Shown here piece after piece: positions 11,133-22,400 of a stretch of 64,000 nt of DNA (within the stretch, counting starts at the first letter, position 1; each line of letters opens with the position of its first letter). The notes under the pieces were generated by a model that saw nothing but the letters and a program-made list of their open reading frames with translations, was not told where the DNA came from and made no database searches. This stretch comes from Hydractinia symbiolongicarpus (Eukaryota; Cnidaria; Hydrozoa; Anthoathecata; Hydractiniidae): assembly GCF_029227915.1 (NCBI RefSeq), contig NC_079886.1, positions 11,369,501-11,433,500 on the forward strand, read 5' to 3'. Position numbers and translations under genes: made by a program.

Positions 11133-11632
11133 AGAATAAGAACACAAGTAATTAGCATGTGCCTGACGCTCAGGACATGTCGATGCGCCTGATGCTCAGG
11201 GCATCTCTAGTGTAGTCATCATGTGAATAAGAAACATGCGCCTGACGCTCAGGGCATGATAAAGCCCCTGACGCTCAGGGCATCTCTCATACACCTGACG
11301 CTCAGGGTATGAATAAAAACACCAGTAATTAGCATGTGCCTGACGCTCAGGACATGTCGATGCGCCTGACGCTCAGGGCATCTCTAGTGTAGTCATCATG
11401 TGAATAAGAAACATGCGCCTGACGCTCAGGGCATGATGAAGCCCCTGACGCTCAGGGCATCTCTCATACACCTGACGCTCAGGGTATGGAAGAGAACACC
11501 ATAATTAGCATGTGCCTGACGCTCAGGACATGTCGATGCATCTGACGCTCAGTGCATCTCATCTGTCTCATGCACCTGACGCTCAGGGCATGAAAACGCC
11601 TATAACGCATAACCTGACGCTCAGGTTATGCA
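11133..11632. repeat. Hairpin cluster 2: fourteen 24-bp hairpins in a 177-bp higher-order repeat
   Basis: Hairpins start at 11156, 11182, 11235, 11261, 11288, 11333, 11359, 11412, 11438, 11465, 11509, 11535, 11569 and 11607. All carry CCTGACGCTCAGG or a one- or two-base variant of it. A block of five hairpin types (arms CATGT, GATGC, CATGC, RAAGC, CATAC with their complements) repeats with a 177-bp period from 11135 and 11312. A third, rearranged block starts near 11490. The last hairpin (GCATAA-CCTGA-CGC-TCAGG-TTATGC) has a continuous 11-bp stem. GAATAAGAAACATG-type linkers are conserved between blocks. Confidence 0.9.
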
Positions 11633-12107
11633 TTATATATTTGTGCATATGACGGAGCACGAAGGAGGCACCTTCATTCCTACCCATTCCCCAAAAATTT
11701 CCATAAATAGTCTACGCATACTGAATGTGTTGTATCTACTCATTCCAACAGAAATACATTGTTTCTATCAATTTGTGTTATTATTCTGGAACCCAAAGCA
11801 ATTAATTACGTATGTTAAAGAAGTTCGAAGAAAGTTATACGCTCAACAATGTCCATCCTTTCAAGCCCTGTAAAGAATAGTTGGTATACATTTGTTATTT
11901 ATTTTAGTTATTGTTCATTTCAAGTTTAGGCGTTGTGTTTTTCTTCGTATTTTCATATTTTCTGTGTATTTATTTTAGTTTGAACCTTGTTTGATGATAA
12001 AAGTTCCAAACATTTCTATTAGGGTTGTTTGTCATCCCGCGAAAACTTAACATTCAAACAACTGATAACCCAAACCTACAAAATTTCGAACCTTAATTCA
12101 AAAATTC
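11633..12107. other. Possible leader of the BEL/Pao element
   Basis: Non-coding. It precedes the gag-like frame at 12108 and may include remains of the 5' LTR and leader. I could not find a matching 3' copy after 18300, so the LTR boundaries are undefined. Confidence 0.35.
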
Positions 12108-14960
12108 ATGAGTAAAAGAGTCCAATCCAGAATTGATTATAAACTTTTGCACAATACGGGCAAAAAAACCGAAAAGGAAACCGCATCAACATGTGATGAA
12201 TCAATAAACGAACTTTCAAATTTACTTCAAAACATCAGTGTTGATGATTTAGATATGGCAAACGATAAAATTGTCAAAATTAATGCTTTACTTGCCGACA
12301 TAAATTTGCAATCGCTTTCTAATCAAATCAAATGAAATATATTGGTGAAGCTAAATTTGAAGCAGAATTTGCCAAAAACGTCGAAATGTCTTCTGCTAGC
12401 ATCAAAACTTATATCAAGTCTGCCAAAGATCTGAGAAAATCAATTGGAGCAAAAGAGAAATTTCAAACAAAAAACATCATTTTGAAACAAAAAATTAAAA
12501 CTACTGGTTTTCGCCTAATAAATGAACTTTCAAAAGATTTTCTAGTCAACAAAGACACATCAAACGATGAAATACAGTACAGTCCAGATGTAAGCGTACG
12601 CGTACGCTCAACTTGCAAAAATAATTGCTTTCATTTAAAAACCCAATAAGATAGCGACTTTCTTTCAAATTGCGCGAGAATAATTGCTTCGTGTTAAAAA
12701 CAAAAGCATAGCGAAAAACATAGTTTATAAACAATACTCTATGCGAGAAAAAATTAAACGCGAATGCCATTGAATTTTTATTTTTTTTAACAACGAAACT
12801 AATTAAAGTAACGCGATTTTAATCTCGATATATTTTAAAAACACAAGCTCTTTTAAAAAACAACAAATCCAATAGTCTAAATGTTTAAAAAAAACATATG
12901 CTGCTACTTTTAAAAACTTTTAGTAATATTTATCACGAAACATATTTTTTAACATGCAAAACTTTTAAAAGTTCTTTTTATAAAAGGCAACGTTTAACAA
13001 TGCAAACGGAAAAACCCTACGTTCGGAACTTTTCCCTTCACAATAAGATTTCGAAAACAAATTAAATTTTAATACCACAGACAAAAAATCTAAAAATAAA
13101 ACTTTCGACGTTCTTGAAATATCAAAACACTCTTTGTGAGAACATTTTGTTTTTTAAATTTCAATACCAAAGAAAGAGTCTAAAAATATAACTTTTATAA
13201 CGGGATCTAAAAAACATTTCTATCGTTGTTTTTCGTTCTTAAACTTCTAAAACACGATCTAAAAAAACATTTCTATTGCCGTTTTTGGTTCTTAAACTTT
13301 TAAAACGTGATCTAAAAAGGCTTTTCTATCAAAATTAAAGTTTCAATCTTTGTTAAAATATAATAATTTCTATCGCTTAAAAGCTTTATTTAACCCGTGC
13401 AACCAACAATGCCTTCTCGCTAGTTTATTTAGTTTCCACGCAAAACTTATTTAATAAAACTATTAAACGATGGCTCTTCATGCCACATTGATATAGTTTA
13501 TAACATTTGCAATTATGCTATTGGGAATAGTTATGTTAACACTATTTAGGAATAGTTACGCGCAGTTATAATAAGCTATTTGTTCTTCAATAATCTTTTG
13601 TTTATTATGCGCAAGTTAATGACTTACAAAACTCGCAAGATCGTTAATAAGAACAAAAGACAAACATCTACCGCCTCCGAGAAAAAGGTGTGAAACTTGA
13701 GAGTACGCGTACGCTTACATCTGGACTGTACTGTAGTTAAAAAGGAATCGAATTTACAACTTCAACTTATGTCAATGTGAAAAATTAGCAAAGAAAATCC
13801 AGTGTTGTTGGACACTGTCCTGCCTGAATATCCAGATAAGGAAAGTGTTTTGCAAACGATAATAGAAGCTTATGAAAAATTAAATTTTCAAAAGAAGGAA
13901 TATGTCGAAAATCTTAAAACTGAAATTCAAACCAGGGAGTTATCCAAAGAGAAATTGTTTAGTTCATCAAATCTTAATATAAAATTGGAGAAATTCAGAG
14001 GTTATGAATCAAAGCTTTATATTTATTCATTTCAATCCATGTTTGAGAAGCTTTATTCAAAAACAACACCTTTAAAATTGTTACCAGACTTACTTAATCA
14101 TCTTAACGAACCTGAGCTGTCTTTAGTGAAAGGTCTTGAAAATATTGAGGAAATTTGGATTAGCTTAAAAGAGCATTTGGTAATTCCAAAACAATGCTTC
14201 AAAAGAAACTCGAAGATGTTAAGAAATTTGGTCCACTATGGAAATTAAAAAGTCCTGATACTTTGCAACACAGTTTATCAAAACTTATTATATTACTCCA
14301 GGATATTCTTTCTCTGTCCAAAGTTCATAATATTCAAAATATAGGCTTTATTTTGGTGATGGATTGAATATGATTTGCCATATTATGGGAGATGCGAGAG
14401 TTACTAGGTGGTTGTCTTCTATCTATGAGGAAAATTTACAAGAACCTGTAAAGTGGGAGAGATTGATTTTATTTCTTGAGAAGGAATTAAGGAGACAACA
14501 AGAGAAGGCTTTGGTTACTAGGCATCAGGCTCCGGAGTACAAAAAATATGAAAAAAATTATCACAATGATTCACAAGATAGGTACAAAAGTCACCATATA
14601 AATGATAGGCAAAGCGATGAAGACCCCATATGTCACATTGTAATGAATCTTCTAGTACTCAACTTTGCATGTCAAAAGTTTGTTGAAATGACTCCCACAG
14701 AGAGATTCAACACTATTAAGTGTAAAGGTTTATGTATTCAATGTCTTTTTCCAGGAGCATTACAATCAACAGGTAAACATTCACAAGAAAAGTGTCAACG
14801 CGATTTTATATGTCCTCATTCTCACCATGACAAGTACACAGTGAAGAAAAACGTTTTGGTATGCCAAGACCACTGTGAAACGAATCAATATGCTCTTCAA
14901 AAGTACAAAGACAAATGCATCCTTAGACAAAGAGTACCTTTGCCTGAATTCGCAAGGAAC
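12108..14960 (+). pseudogene. BEL/Pao gag remnants
   Basis: Pieces lie at 12108-12335, 12332-12574, 13736-14248 and 14364-14960. The second and third are split by MITE copy B, and the flanking reading frame lines up across its TA target. The middle piece contains a gag-type stretch (KLEKFRGYESKLYIYSFQSM, SLVKGLENIEEIW). The last carries a zinc-knuckle-like C-x2-C ... H ... C ... FICPHSHH cluster around 14720-14830. Gag would have packaged element RNA. Several frameshifts are present, for example between 14248 and 14364. Confidence 0.75.
12575..13733 (-). mobile_element. Tc1/mariner-like non-autonomous element, copy B
   Basis: Flanked by TA on both sides (12573-12574 and 13734-13735). The termini are CAGTACAGTCCAGATGTAAG and its complement, followed inward by the GCGTACGCGTACGC palindrome. 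It sits inside the BEL/Pao gag, whose frame resumes directly after the element, so the boundaries are well supported. Orientation is opposite to copy A. It holds about three 53-bp units (13200-13330) against about eleven in copy A, and has no transposase. The inverted end reads as a spurious coding extension of gag. Confidence 0.88.
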
Positions 14961-15014
14961 ATCAAGCTGTCATTTCATACCCAATCAGCTTACGTATCAC
15001 TGAAAGGTAATGCG

Positions 15015-15718
15015 AAATCCAACTCTGAAGTTATCACTGAACATGCTATCTGCATACTTCAAACAATCAAGGTACAAAATGAGACGTACACCATAATCTT
15101 TGATAATGGATGTGGAGATTTCGTATGCAGACATAAAGCAGTTAAAAGAATAAATGGCACTCAAGAAAGAGCTGGTCCAGTTACACTAGGAGGAGTTGGC
15201 AATGTAAAAACTGAATCACCACATGGCATCTACAGCATAACGTTCCCACTACATGATGGAAGACATGCAGTCATGACAGGAGTTTGCATAGACCGTATCG
15301 CAATCATGGAGGTATAATAGAAGATCTACCACAGTTACCAGAGTCTGTGGGAGGCCAAACCGACTTTATGATTGGAATCAAGTACCTGCGATATTATCCC
15401 AAAATAGTATTTCAGTTGCCTTCAGGTTTGACAATTTATCGATCCCCCTTTTTGAATGCATCTGGTGGCAGAGGAGTAGTAGGAGGACCACATTCTGTGT
15501 TTACAGAAATACACAAATTTCATCATCATAATCGATCGAATATCAGACAACAATCGTACCTTAGCCAGCAATATAGTCTTTATAAAATGGGCTATCAAGT
15601 CAACCCAGATGTAGCAATCCTAAAAGACAGTCATCAATTTGTACACAAGCCGTCAGTAGAAAATCATGAAAGTCCGGACACTTACATCGTCCGGAAAAGA
15701 AAATATTCAATCAGGTAG
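15015..15718 (+). pseudogene. BEL/Pao aspartic-protease region remnant
   Basis: Two overlapping frames (ending at 15317 and starting at 15284) carry YTIIFDNGCGDFVC, where DNG stands in place of the D(S/T)G active-site motif, followed by ITLGG-like, DFMIGIKYLRYYP and VFQLPSGLTIYRS motifs typical of this region. A frameshift near 15300 breaks it. Confidence 0.65.
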
Positions 15719-15839
15719 AATAATTTGGTTCAGAAATCAAATATAGATGTGTTGATAGTAGATCATGTCAGAAATGCAAAAATGGAGAGAAATTCTAAGC
15801 TTAAAGGAAGAAGTGGAACAAAAATTAATAGATTGATCA

Positions 15840-16575
15840 GTTTCAGTAGATGAAACAAGTAACCTCACAATTGCCAGATTACCATTCATTCATAAACCTG
15901 CAGTGAAACTTGCTCCAAACAAGAAAAAAGCATTGAAAGTTTACTACAGTCAACTCAGAAAACTTAACAAATCTGTTGATTCAGAAAAGAAAATGCAATA
16001 ACTTGGATTTGTAGAGTTTATGCACAACCTTACACCGACACAACAACAGTCATTAAAACACTATCAACTCCAAAACTACATTCCCTGGCGTGCTGTTGTT
16101 AACCTACTGTTCGTGTTTAGACAGTATAACTAATTACAATAGTGTTGGATGGGGTTTTTGTTCTGTTTGGTGCAGATCTGATACATTGGTACAACGTTGC
16201 GTTGCTGTTGTGTTGCTGTTGTGTTTAATGATTGTTGTGTTAAACCCAAGTCAGAGCTACAAGGATTATCAGGTTAGTCACATATTTCACCTTTTAACAG
16301 CTGTATGGGGAAAATCGTTTACAACACCATGCCGACTTGTATTTGACGTGTCGCAACCCACCGACAGTGGAACAAGTTTAAATGACATACTTGCTAAAGG
16401 TACCAATAACATGAATAAATTGCTGGAAATTGTCATTCGTTGGTTTAGTCATCCAATCGCTTTCCATACAGATGTACAGAAAATGTACAACACCGTCAAG
16501 TTAATAGAGCAAGAGTGGTGTCTGCAACGTTACATTTGGCAGTCTGAATTGGATATCATGAAGCTGCCAGTTTGA
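15840..16575 (+). pseudogene. BEL/Pao reverse transcriptase, N-terminal part only
   Basis: The recognisable stretch is 16300-16554: TPCRLVFDVSQPTDSGTSLN, LAKGTNNMNKLLE, AFHTDVQKMYNTVKL (palm motif A) and WCLQRYIWQSELD. Upstream scraps (NLTPTQQQSLKHY, PWRAV) are out of frame. The sequence after 16575 joins directly to a much later part of the polyprotein, so the YxDD catalytic motif is deleted. Confidence 0.75.
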
Positions 16576-16609
16576 AATGATGAAATAAATAAATATAATT
16601 TGGTTCAAC

Positions 16610-17135
16610 AGAGCAATAGTACCGTCTGATGCCTTAAATTTAGATGTGAATACAATCGATACTGCAGATGCTAGTCAGTCAATTGCGTGTTCTGCTATTT
16701 ATGCTCGTTACCTAAAAAAGGATGGTTCGTTTTCATGTCAACTTTTTTTGAATGCTCGAAAATGTTTTCAGGAGGAACAACTCAGCCGAGAGCCGAATTA
16801 ATTGCTGCTAACTTAACTGCCCACGCAGGCTTTGTTGTGAAAAGATCTCTTGGAAAATTCCATATTGGATCAGTCAAACTAACCGACAGTCAAATTGCTT
16901 TGTTTTGGATAACAAATAAACAAAAAACTCCCAAACATGGGTGAGAAATCAAGTAATTGATATCAACAGATTCAGCAAACGTGATGATTGCATTTATGTC
17001 AAAACTAAAGAAATGATAGCTGATGTTGGAACTAGACGAGGTGCAACTATCTTAGATGTCAGTCCAGGATCTACATGGATAGAAGGATTCGAGTGGATGA
17101 AGTCAGACGTATCAAAATTTCCTGCATACACTTAA
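16610..17135 (+). pseudogene. BEL/Pao RNase H-like and connection region remnant
   Basis: The pieces read DTADASQSIACSAIYARYL, TQPRAELIAANLTAHAGFVV, KLTDSQIALFWITNK and IADVGTRRGATILDV, the order expected downstream of RT in BEL/Pao polyproteins. At least two frameshifts (near 16720 and 16945) and stops interrupt it. Confidence 0.65.
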
Positions 17136-17136
17136 T

Positions 17137-18299
17137 TTGAAAGAAGATTTACCCGAAACAATGAAAGAAATTGCACACCATGAAGAATCACCAGATATAC
17201 TTGTTTTCACAGGTTTAAGAAAAATATCTGACAAGGTGATATCCAGGTACGAATTGTCAAATTACGTTATCGATCCATTGAAACATAGATTCAGTCAAGT
17301 TATCCAATTACTTGGACTTGCTTACAGATTTATCAGTAACTGTAAAAATAATTGTTTTATTACAAAATCAAATAAGTCCACCTCTCATGTGGAAACAATT
17401 ATCTTGTCTAGTGATGACTTGAAGGCTGCCAGAGAGTACTTTTGGAAAAAAGCAACCGCTGAAGTTAAGAAATTCCCCAAAAAAGATTCTTATGCTTAGA
17501 TATCAAAAGAAAACAACAACACTGTATTATACAGGACGTATTCTACCAGATCAGAAGTTCACTAACACGAGCGCTATGACAGATGTTATGATAGATTTGA
17601 CAAGTTCCACATTTTTTGTACCAATTGTTGATAAATATTCACCTATTGCTTATATAGTTAGTATAATCAATGAGGTTCTTTGGCACCACCCTGTTGCTAA
17701 GCATTCCGGTATCGAAATCGTTCATCGATACGTCATGAAGCAAGTGTACATAATCGAAGGTAGAGAACAAGTAAAAGTTATCAGAAAAATTGTGAAAGAT
17801 GTCAATATCTACTTAAACGTACTATCGAAGTTGCTATGGGGCCGATCTCCAATCACAATCTCAATATCGCTCCTGCGTTTTACGTGTGTCAAGTCGATCT
17901 AGCAGTGCCATTCTTGTCATATTCACTGCACAACAAGAGAACCACTGTAAAAATTTGGTACTTGGTGTTTTGTTGTACCACAACTTCAACCATAAACATA
18001 AAAGTCATGGAAGATTACAGCACCTCAGGTTTTATCCAAGCGTTTATTCGGTTTTCATGTGAGGTTGGATATCCAAAAATCCTTTTACCAGACGAAGGAA
18101 GCCAATTAGTGAGTGGATGCAAAAACGTGAAATCACGCTTATGGATTTGGAGGATAGGCTTCACAAAGAAATGGGAATTAAATTCGAGACATGCCCTGTT
18201 GGGGGACACATTATGCATGGTAAAATCGAAAGAAAAATTAAACAAGTTAAGGAATCTATATTAAAATCAAATTCAAATGAGAGACTTTCTAAACTTTCT
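17137..18299 (+). pseudogene. BEL/Pao integrase remnant
   Basis: It contains a zinc-binding-like segment (HHPVAKHSGIEIVHRYVMKQ near 17700) and catalytic-core segments in other frames: FYVCQVDLA (first Asp), GYPKILLPDEGSQLVSGC (second Asp) and CPVGGHIMHGKIERKIKQVK (Glu region, 18190-18250). Frame changes near 17500, 17840 and 18120 break it. The core ends abruptly at MITE copy C. Confidence 0.7.
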
Positions 18300-18516
18300 A
18301 AAAAATCTAAGAACGAAGAACGATGATAGAAAAGCTTCGTTAGATCACATTTTAAAGGTTTAAGAACGAAAATCAGCGATAGATTGTGGTTTAAAATTTT
18401 AACACAAGGCAATTATTTTCGCATGATTTGAAAGGAACTCGCTATTCTATTGTGTTTTTGAATGAAAGCAATTATTTTTGCAAGTTGAGCATACGCGCAA
18501 GCTTTCATTTGGACAG
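18300..18516 (+). mobile_element. Tc1/mariner-like element, copy C (truncated)
   Basis: Only the right-hand end of the family: a 53-bp-type unit, GGCAATTATTTTCGC, GAATGAAAGCAATTATTTTTGCAA, then GAGCATACGCGCAAGC and TTGGACAGTA. Its left part is missing. It replaces the end of the BEL/Pao integrase. Confidence 0.75.
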
Positions 18517-19414
18517 TAATGTTACCAGCATTTTACTACAAGACTTGTGTTTAAAACAAACATATTTTTTGTGAAAGCAACTTTAGTCAGTATACTGTAT
18601 TTAACTTGCGTTGCAATGTTCCCGAAAACTGGTTAAGAACCTCGGAAACAATAATTACATTTTGATTATTTTCTTACAGCATGCTATAAAAATAAACTTA
18701 TTTCATTTTTGCAACATTATTTCGGCTATCGGAAACAAGAAAGTTATAACTGAGAGAGACACCAGTTCAGACGCTCAGTTCTCGTGTTTGGGGTTCACGA
18801 GTTTAAACGTTCCCCACTTGTCTCCAACAAAAAAATAATAACGCAGAATAAAGTAAAGGTCACAAAAAATACAAATTCTTGTCGAAAAACAAGTAGCTAC
18901 TAGTAAACAAGCCAATGGTAATCGATCTACAGTGTTCCCAGGCCACATGTAGATAGTGCTTTACTTCGTTACAGAGTGCCGAAATTTTTGCGAACTGACT
19001 TTACTTTTCTAATTCGAGCACTGATAACATTATATAAGTTGTTACCATTTTCCCCAATACCATCACATTAGTAGTTGAGATAACAATCAAATTAAATTTT
19101 GTAGTATATAATTTTTATTTTATTTTTTCTGAGGATGAGGAATGTTTCAGTTTGATAAAAAATATTGTATTGAAAACTGTATGTGCTTCAATTCTATGTT
19201 GTCCTACTTCTGTTTTATTTTTGATGATTTACTGTGCTCTTATATTTTGTCAAATCTATTAGAGAAGGCCCGAAATTAAGCTTTTATCAATTTTTCTATT
19301 TAAAATGAAGATAGATAATTAAAAATAAGTTAATATTTTTTAGACTTTTAAGTCAATACTAAGAAATAAGTATATACACCAAAATGCTTAGTTGGCATTA
19401 AATATATAACAGAA
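18517..19414 (+). other. 5' flank of TFIP11
   Basis: No coding frame is credible. It should hold the TFIP11 promoter and 5' UTR. TATATAAG at 19031-19038 is a possible TATA box, but no other element fixes the start site. Confidence 0.4.
19031..19038 (+). promoter_or_regulatory. Candidate TATA box for TFIP11
   Basis: TATATAAG is followed about 25-30 bases later by TCACATTAG, a plausible initiator. The site is 377 bp before the start codon. In such AT-rich DNA a TATA-like match by chance is common. Confidence 0.25.
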
Positions 19415-22400
19415 ATGGATTCGGAAGAAGAAGTGGAGAGTTTTGAAATTACCGATCATGACCTACAAAGTGAACTAAATCCTGGAAGAAGACATATGCA
19501 AACTAAAGCTGAAGCAATTTATGGAATCTGGGCAACATCAGACGATGAGGAAGAGGAAGGTGGAGGATACCAAAGAGGTACAAGAAAAAAGATGGCAAAC
19601 TATACTCAGCCATTGGGTTTTGTAACAGGTGGACTATTTCATGACAAAGACGGAGAGCAAACTGGGAGTGGAGATTCAGGTGAGCTAGTTTTTAGTGGTA
19701 TTCAATTTAAAAACAAAACAGTGTAGTCATTGATTTCAATAATGAAACTTTTACTAATGTAAAGAGGTTTTTTCTTTATTATTTTTTTAAGGATACATGT
19801 AGGACTTATCACCAAATGTTAAAAAAAACTACATTTTCTAACCACATAAGAATAGTATATATATATATATATATATATCAAACCTGTCTATAACGGCCAC
19901 TTACTAGAAGAGAGAACCTGTCTATAACAATCTGTAACCATCTCTAGTTTGGCTGTCTAGGACAGGTTTTTGATGTTACAGTTCTTGGGACGTTTGCAAA
20001 CAAAGGTAAATTACAGGTCTAAGATGCAATGAATTGCACTTGTTTTTTCTCACTGGCACCATTAGAATACATGCTTATTCTCTACCCATATTGTGTTTTG
20101 TATTGCCATCAGACAATTACATAAGTGTAAAACTCAAATGATAAGAAACAGCGATGTTTTATGTTTATCAATCAAAAGTTTATCATTATCAATCTACAAC
20201 TAATCTAACACCACAAAAACTAGTATTGAATAATGTTTTATTTTTTTTTCATACTGCAAATCCCTGCCACATACAAAGAAGTTAATAAGAAAAATAGAAG
20301 TACTTTCCAACATTGAATCTAAAAAGTTCTAACAAAAACATTCAGACTTTATTATTTTAGTCAACTCATGGAAATATTTTTCTACAATTAAACATAGCGG
20401 ACTGTACAAGATAAATAAAGTTTTGATAAAAGTTTCATAGCGTTAGAATGGCTTATCAGAAACAGAGAATGTAATAATTTAACCCATTCGCTTTAACATA
20501 CCTCAATCAGAAACTGCCTAATGCATTCAAATCGAATGAAAACATCAAGAAACGTGCATATGGACAAAGAGTGCTAGAAGTAGAACACGGATCATTTACA
20601 CCGCTGATTTTCACACCATATGGGGGATCCAGTCGAGAGACAGAACATTTTATCTCCACTCTGTCGCATAAAGTAGCGGAAAAAAGAAATCTAGAACAAA
20701 GTACCGTTACAAACTGGCTTCGGACGAAATTATCATTTTGTTTACTGCGTTCAGCAATACTCTGTATTCGAGGATCAAGAAATACAAAACGAAGGTTGAT
20801 AAAAGTAGATGTTGATTGTCTCGAGATATCAAATGCAACGAGCCAACTTGTCAACTGAGAGATTTTCTAAAATTTTTATGTTTCAATATATTGAAACTCG
20901 ATTATACTACGCACAATCGCCTGTACTATATCAGTCTGAGAAACAGAAAACTTTGTTTTGCTGTTTAGCTAGCTATTTTCTTGTCACTTGTAAAGTTTAT
21001 AATTATTTAATAATGTAGCATGTAAAAGTGAGTTGGCTTTATTGAAAATTGTGCAAAATAGAAGGAGTTCCCAACAACAAAATTACCATGAAAATAAAAA
21101 CGACGTACTTCAGCTGGGGACAATCATATTTAAGTGGCTGTTATATACAGGTTGTGATGCAACTAGGGAGCCAATTTTGTGGTTGATCCCTTTAGGGAGG
21201 TAGTCACTATGGCAGATTCAACTGCTATTTAAATTGAAGGGGTGCACTTTAAAGTGGTCATTATAGGCAGGTGGTGGTTATAGAGGGGTGACCGTTAACA
21301 CAGGTTTGGCTGTAAGTATATTGTTTTCTAAAGAATTGATAATTTCTTATTGAGTAGGTGTATTTCAGTGCTTTTCATAAAAAAATTATTTGAATCTACT
21401 CCATGCGAGCACTAAATTAATTTTTTTGTGCTCTTTCTCAAGAAGTTTTAACTAAATCTGTGATTTTAAGATTTGATGCTTTATAAACTGTTTCCCATTA
21501 ACTTTACCTAAAGTCGTATGTAAAGATGACTGCATTGTGTATACCTGCATTAGGTAGAATAATGAAGTTCATATTTTTATAGGTGACGAAGTAATCAACA
21601 CAGAAGATGCCAAGAAATTTGTGTCAAGTCAAAATAAGAAAAATCAAACATTGAAACAAGATGCTTCCAAAAAAAATTTTTTTGGTAATTAAATCTCTGA
21701 CAACAGTCTTTTTTTTAAAGCCTGTTGTTTAAGGCATGTCTAGAAAATGAATTACTAAGCTTGATTCACTCAATCAAATAAGTAGGGGTGTAAAGTCTGA
21801 CACTGAAAGTCTATATGTAACATTATTTAATATACTTGAAATAATGATATGCCAAGATGACTCAAAGTTACAAGAGAATTATGTAATTCTTTTAAAGAGT
21901 AAACAGTAATATTAGGAGAAAAAATACAAGTACAATTTTGGTTATTAAAAGCCAAAATTCCACTTTATAACTTTGCTTTACATACTTCTCTATAAGACTT
22001 GTTAAAAAACTTAAAAGAATGCCAAAGAACAGTGCAAGTAATAGTAACATGTTCATGAATATTGTTATGTGTGAACTGCCTCAAGACCAGCACAAAATTT
22101 TTACCAGGAAGACCAGACTTCAAGTAGGTAATGTAATTTATTGCTATTGTTACATTTTAGATGGTGCCAGATTTAAAAAGAACACAAAGTAAGATGTTAA
22201 TTATATATATCCTTGTTTTGTACTTGAATACTTGAAAGCTTGAATACTTGAAAGCTAATCGGCGTGTGATTGAATTTTCTGAAAATCCGCCCTTTTGCTT
22301 AAGATCACGTGGCAACGTGATACCGAGGTTATTACTGTAAGGCCTGTTCTACACCAAAATTAAATTCTATTATACAAGCTTCATACAACCTACCTTTTTA

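Larger units (their letters stand above)
12108..18300 (+). mobile_element. Decayed BEL/Pao LTR retrotransposon
   Basis: Fragments occur in the order gag, protease, RT, RNase H-like, integrase on the + strand, separated by many stops and frameshifts. The protein style (CLQRYIWQ, TDVQKMYNTV, PRAELIAANL, KFETCPVGGH) is that of BEL/Pao elements. It has been interrupted by MITE copy B in gag (12575-13733), and its 3' end is lost where MITE copy C begins near 18300. No LTR pair was found. Most of the RT palm, including the catalytic YxDD region, is missing. The element is inactive. Confidence 0.85.

Noticed and set aside
10148-11631. CRISPR-like array made of the CCTGACGCTCAGG repeats
   Set aside because: Spacers are not of uniform length, are themselves duplicated in blocks, and the host is a eukaryote with introns. 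No cas genes.
12332-12649. 105-residue frame ending in SVRVRSTCKNN as a gene of its own
   Set aside because: Its last part is the inverted end of MITE copy B. The same tail appears in a minus-strand frame at 3971-4159 from copy A.
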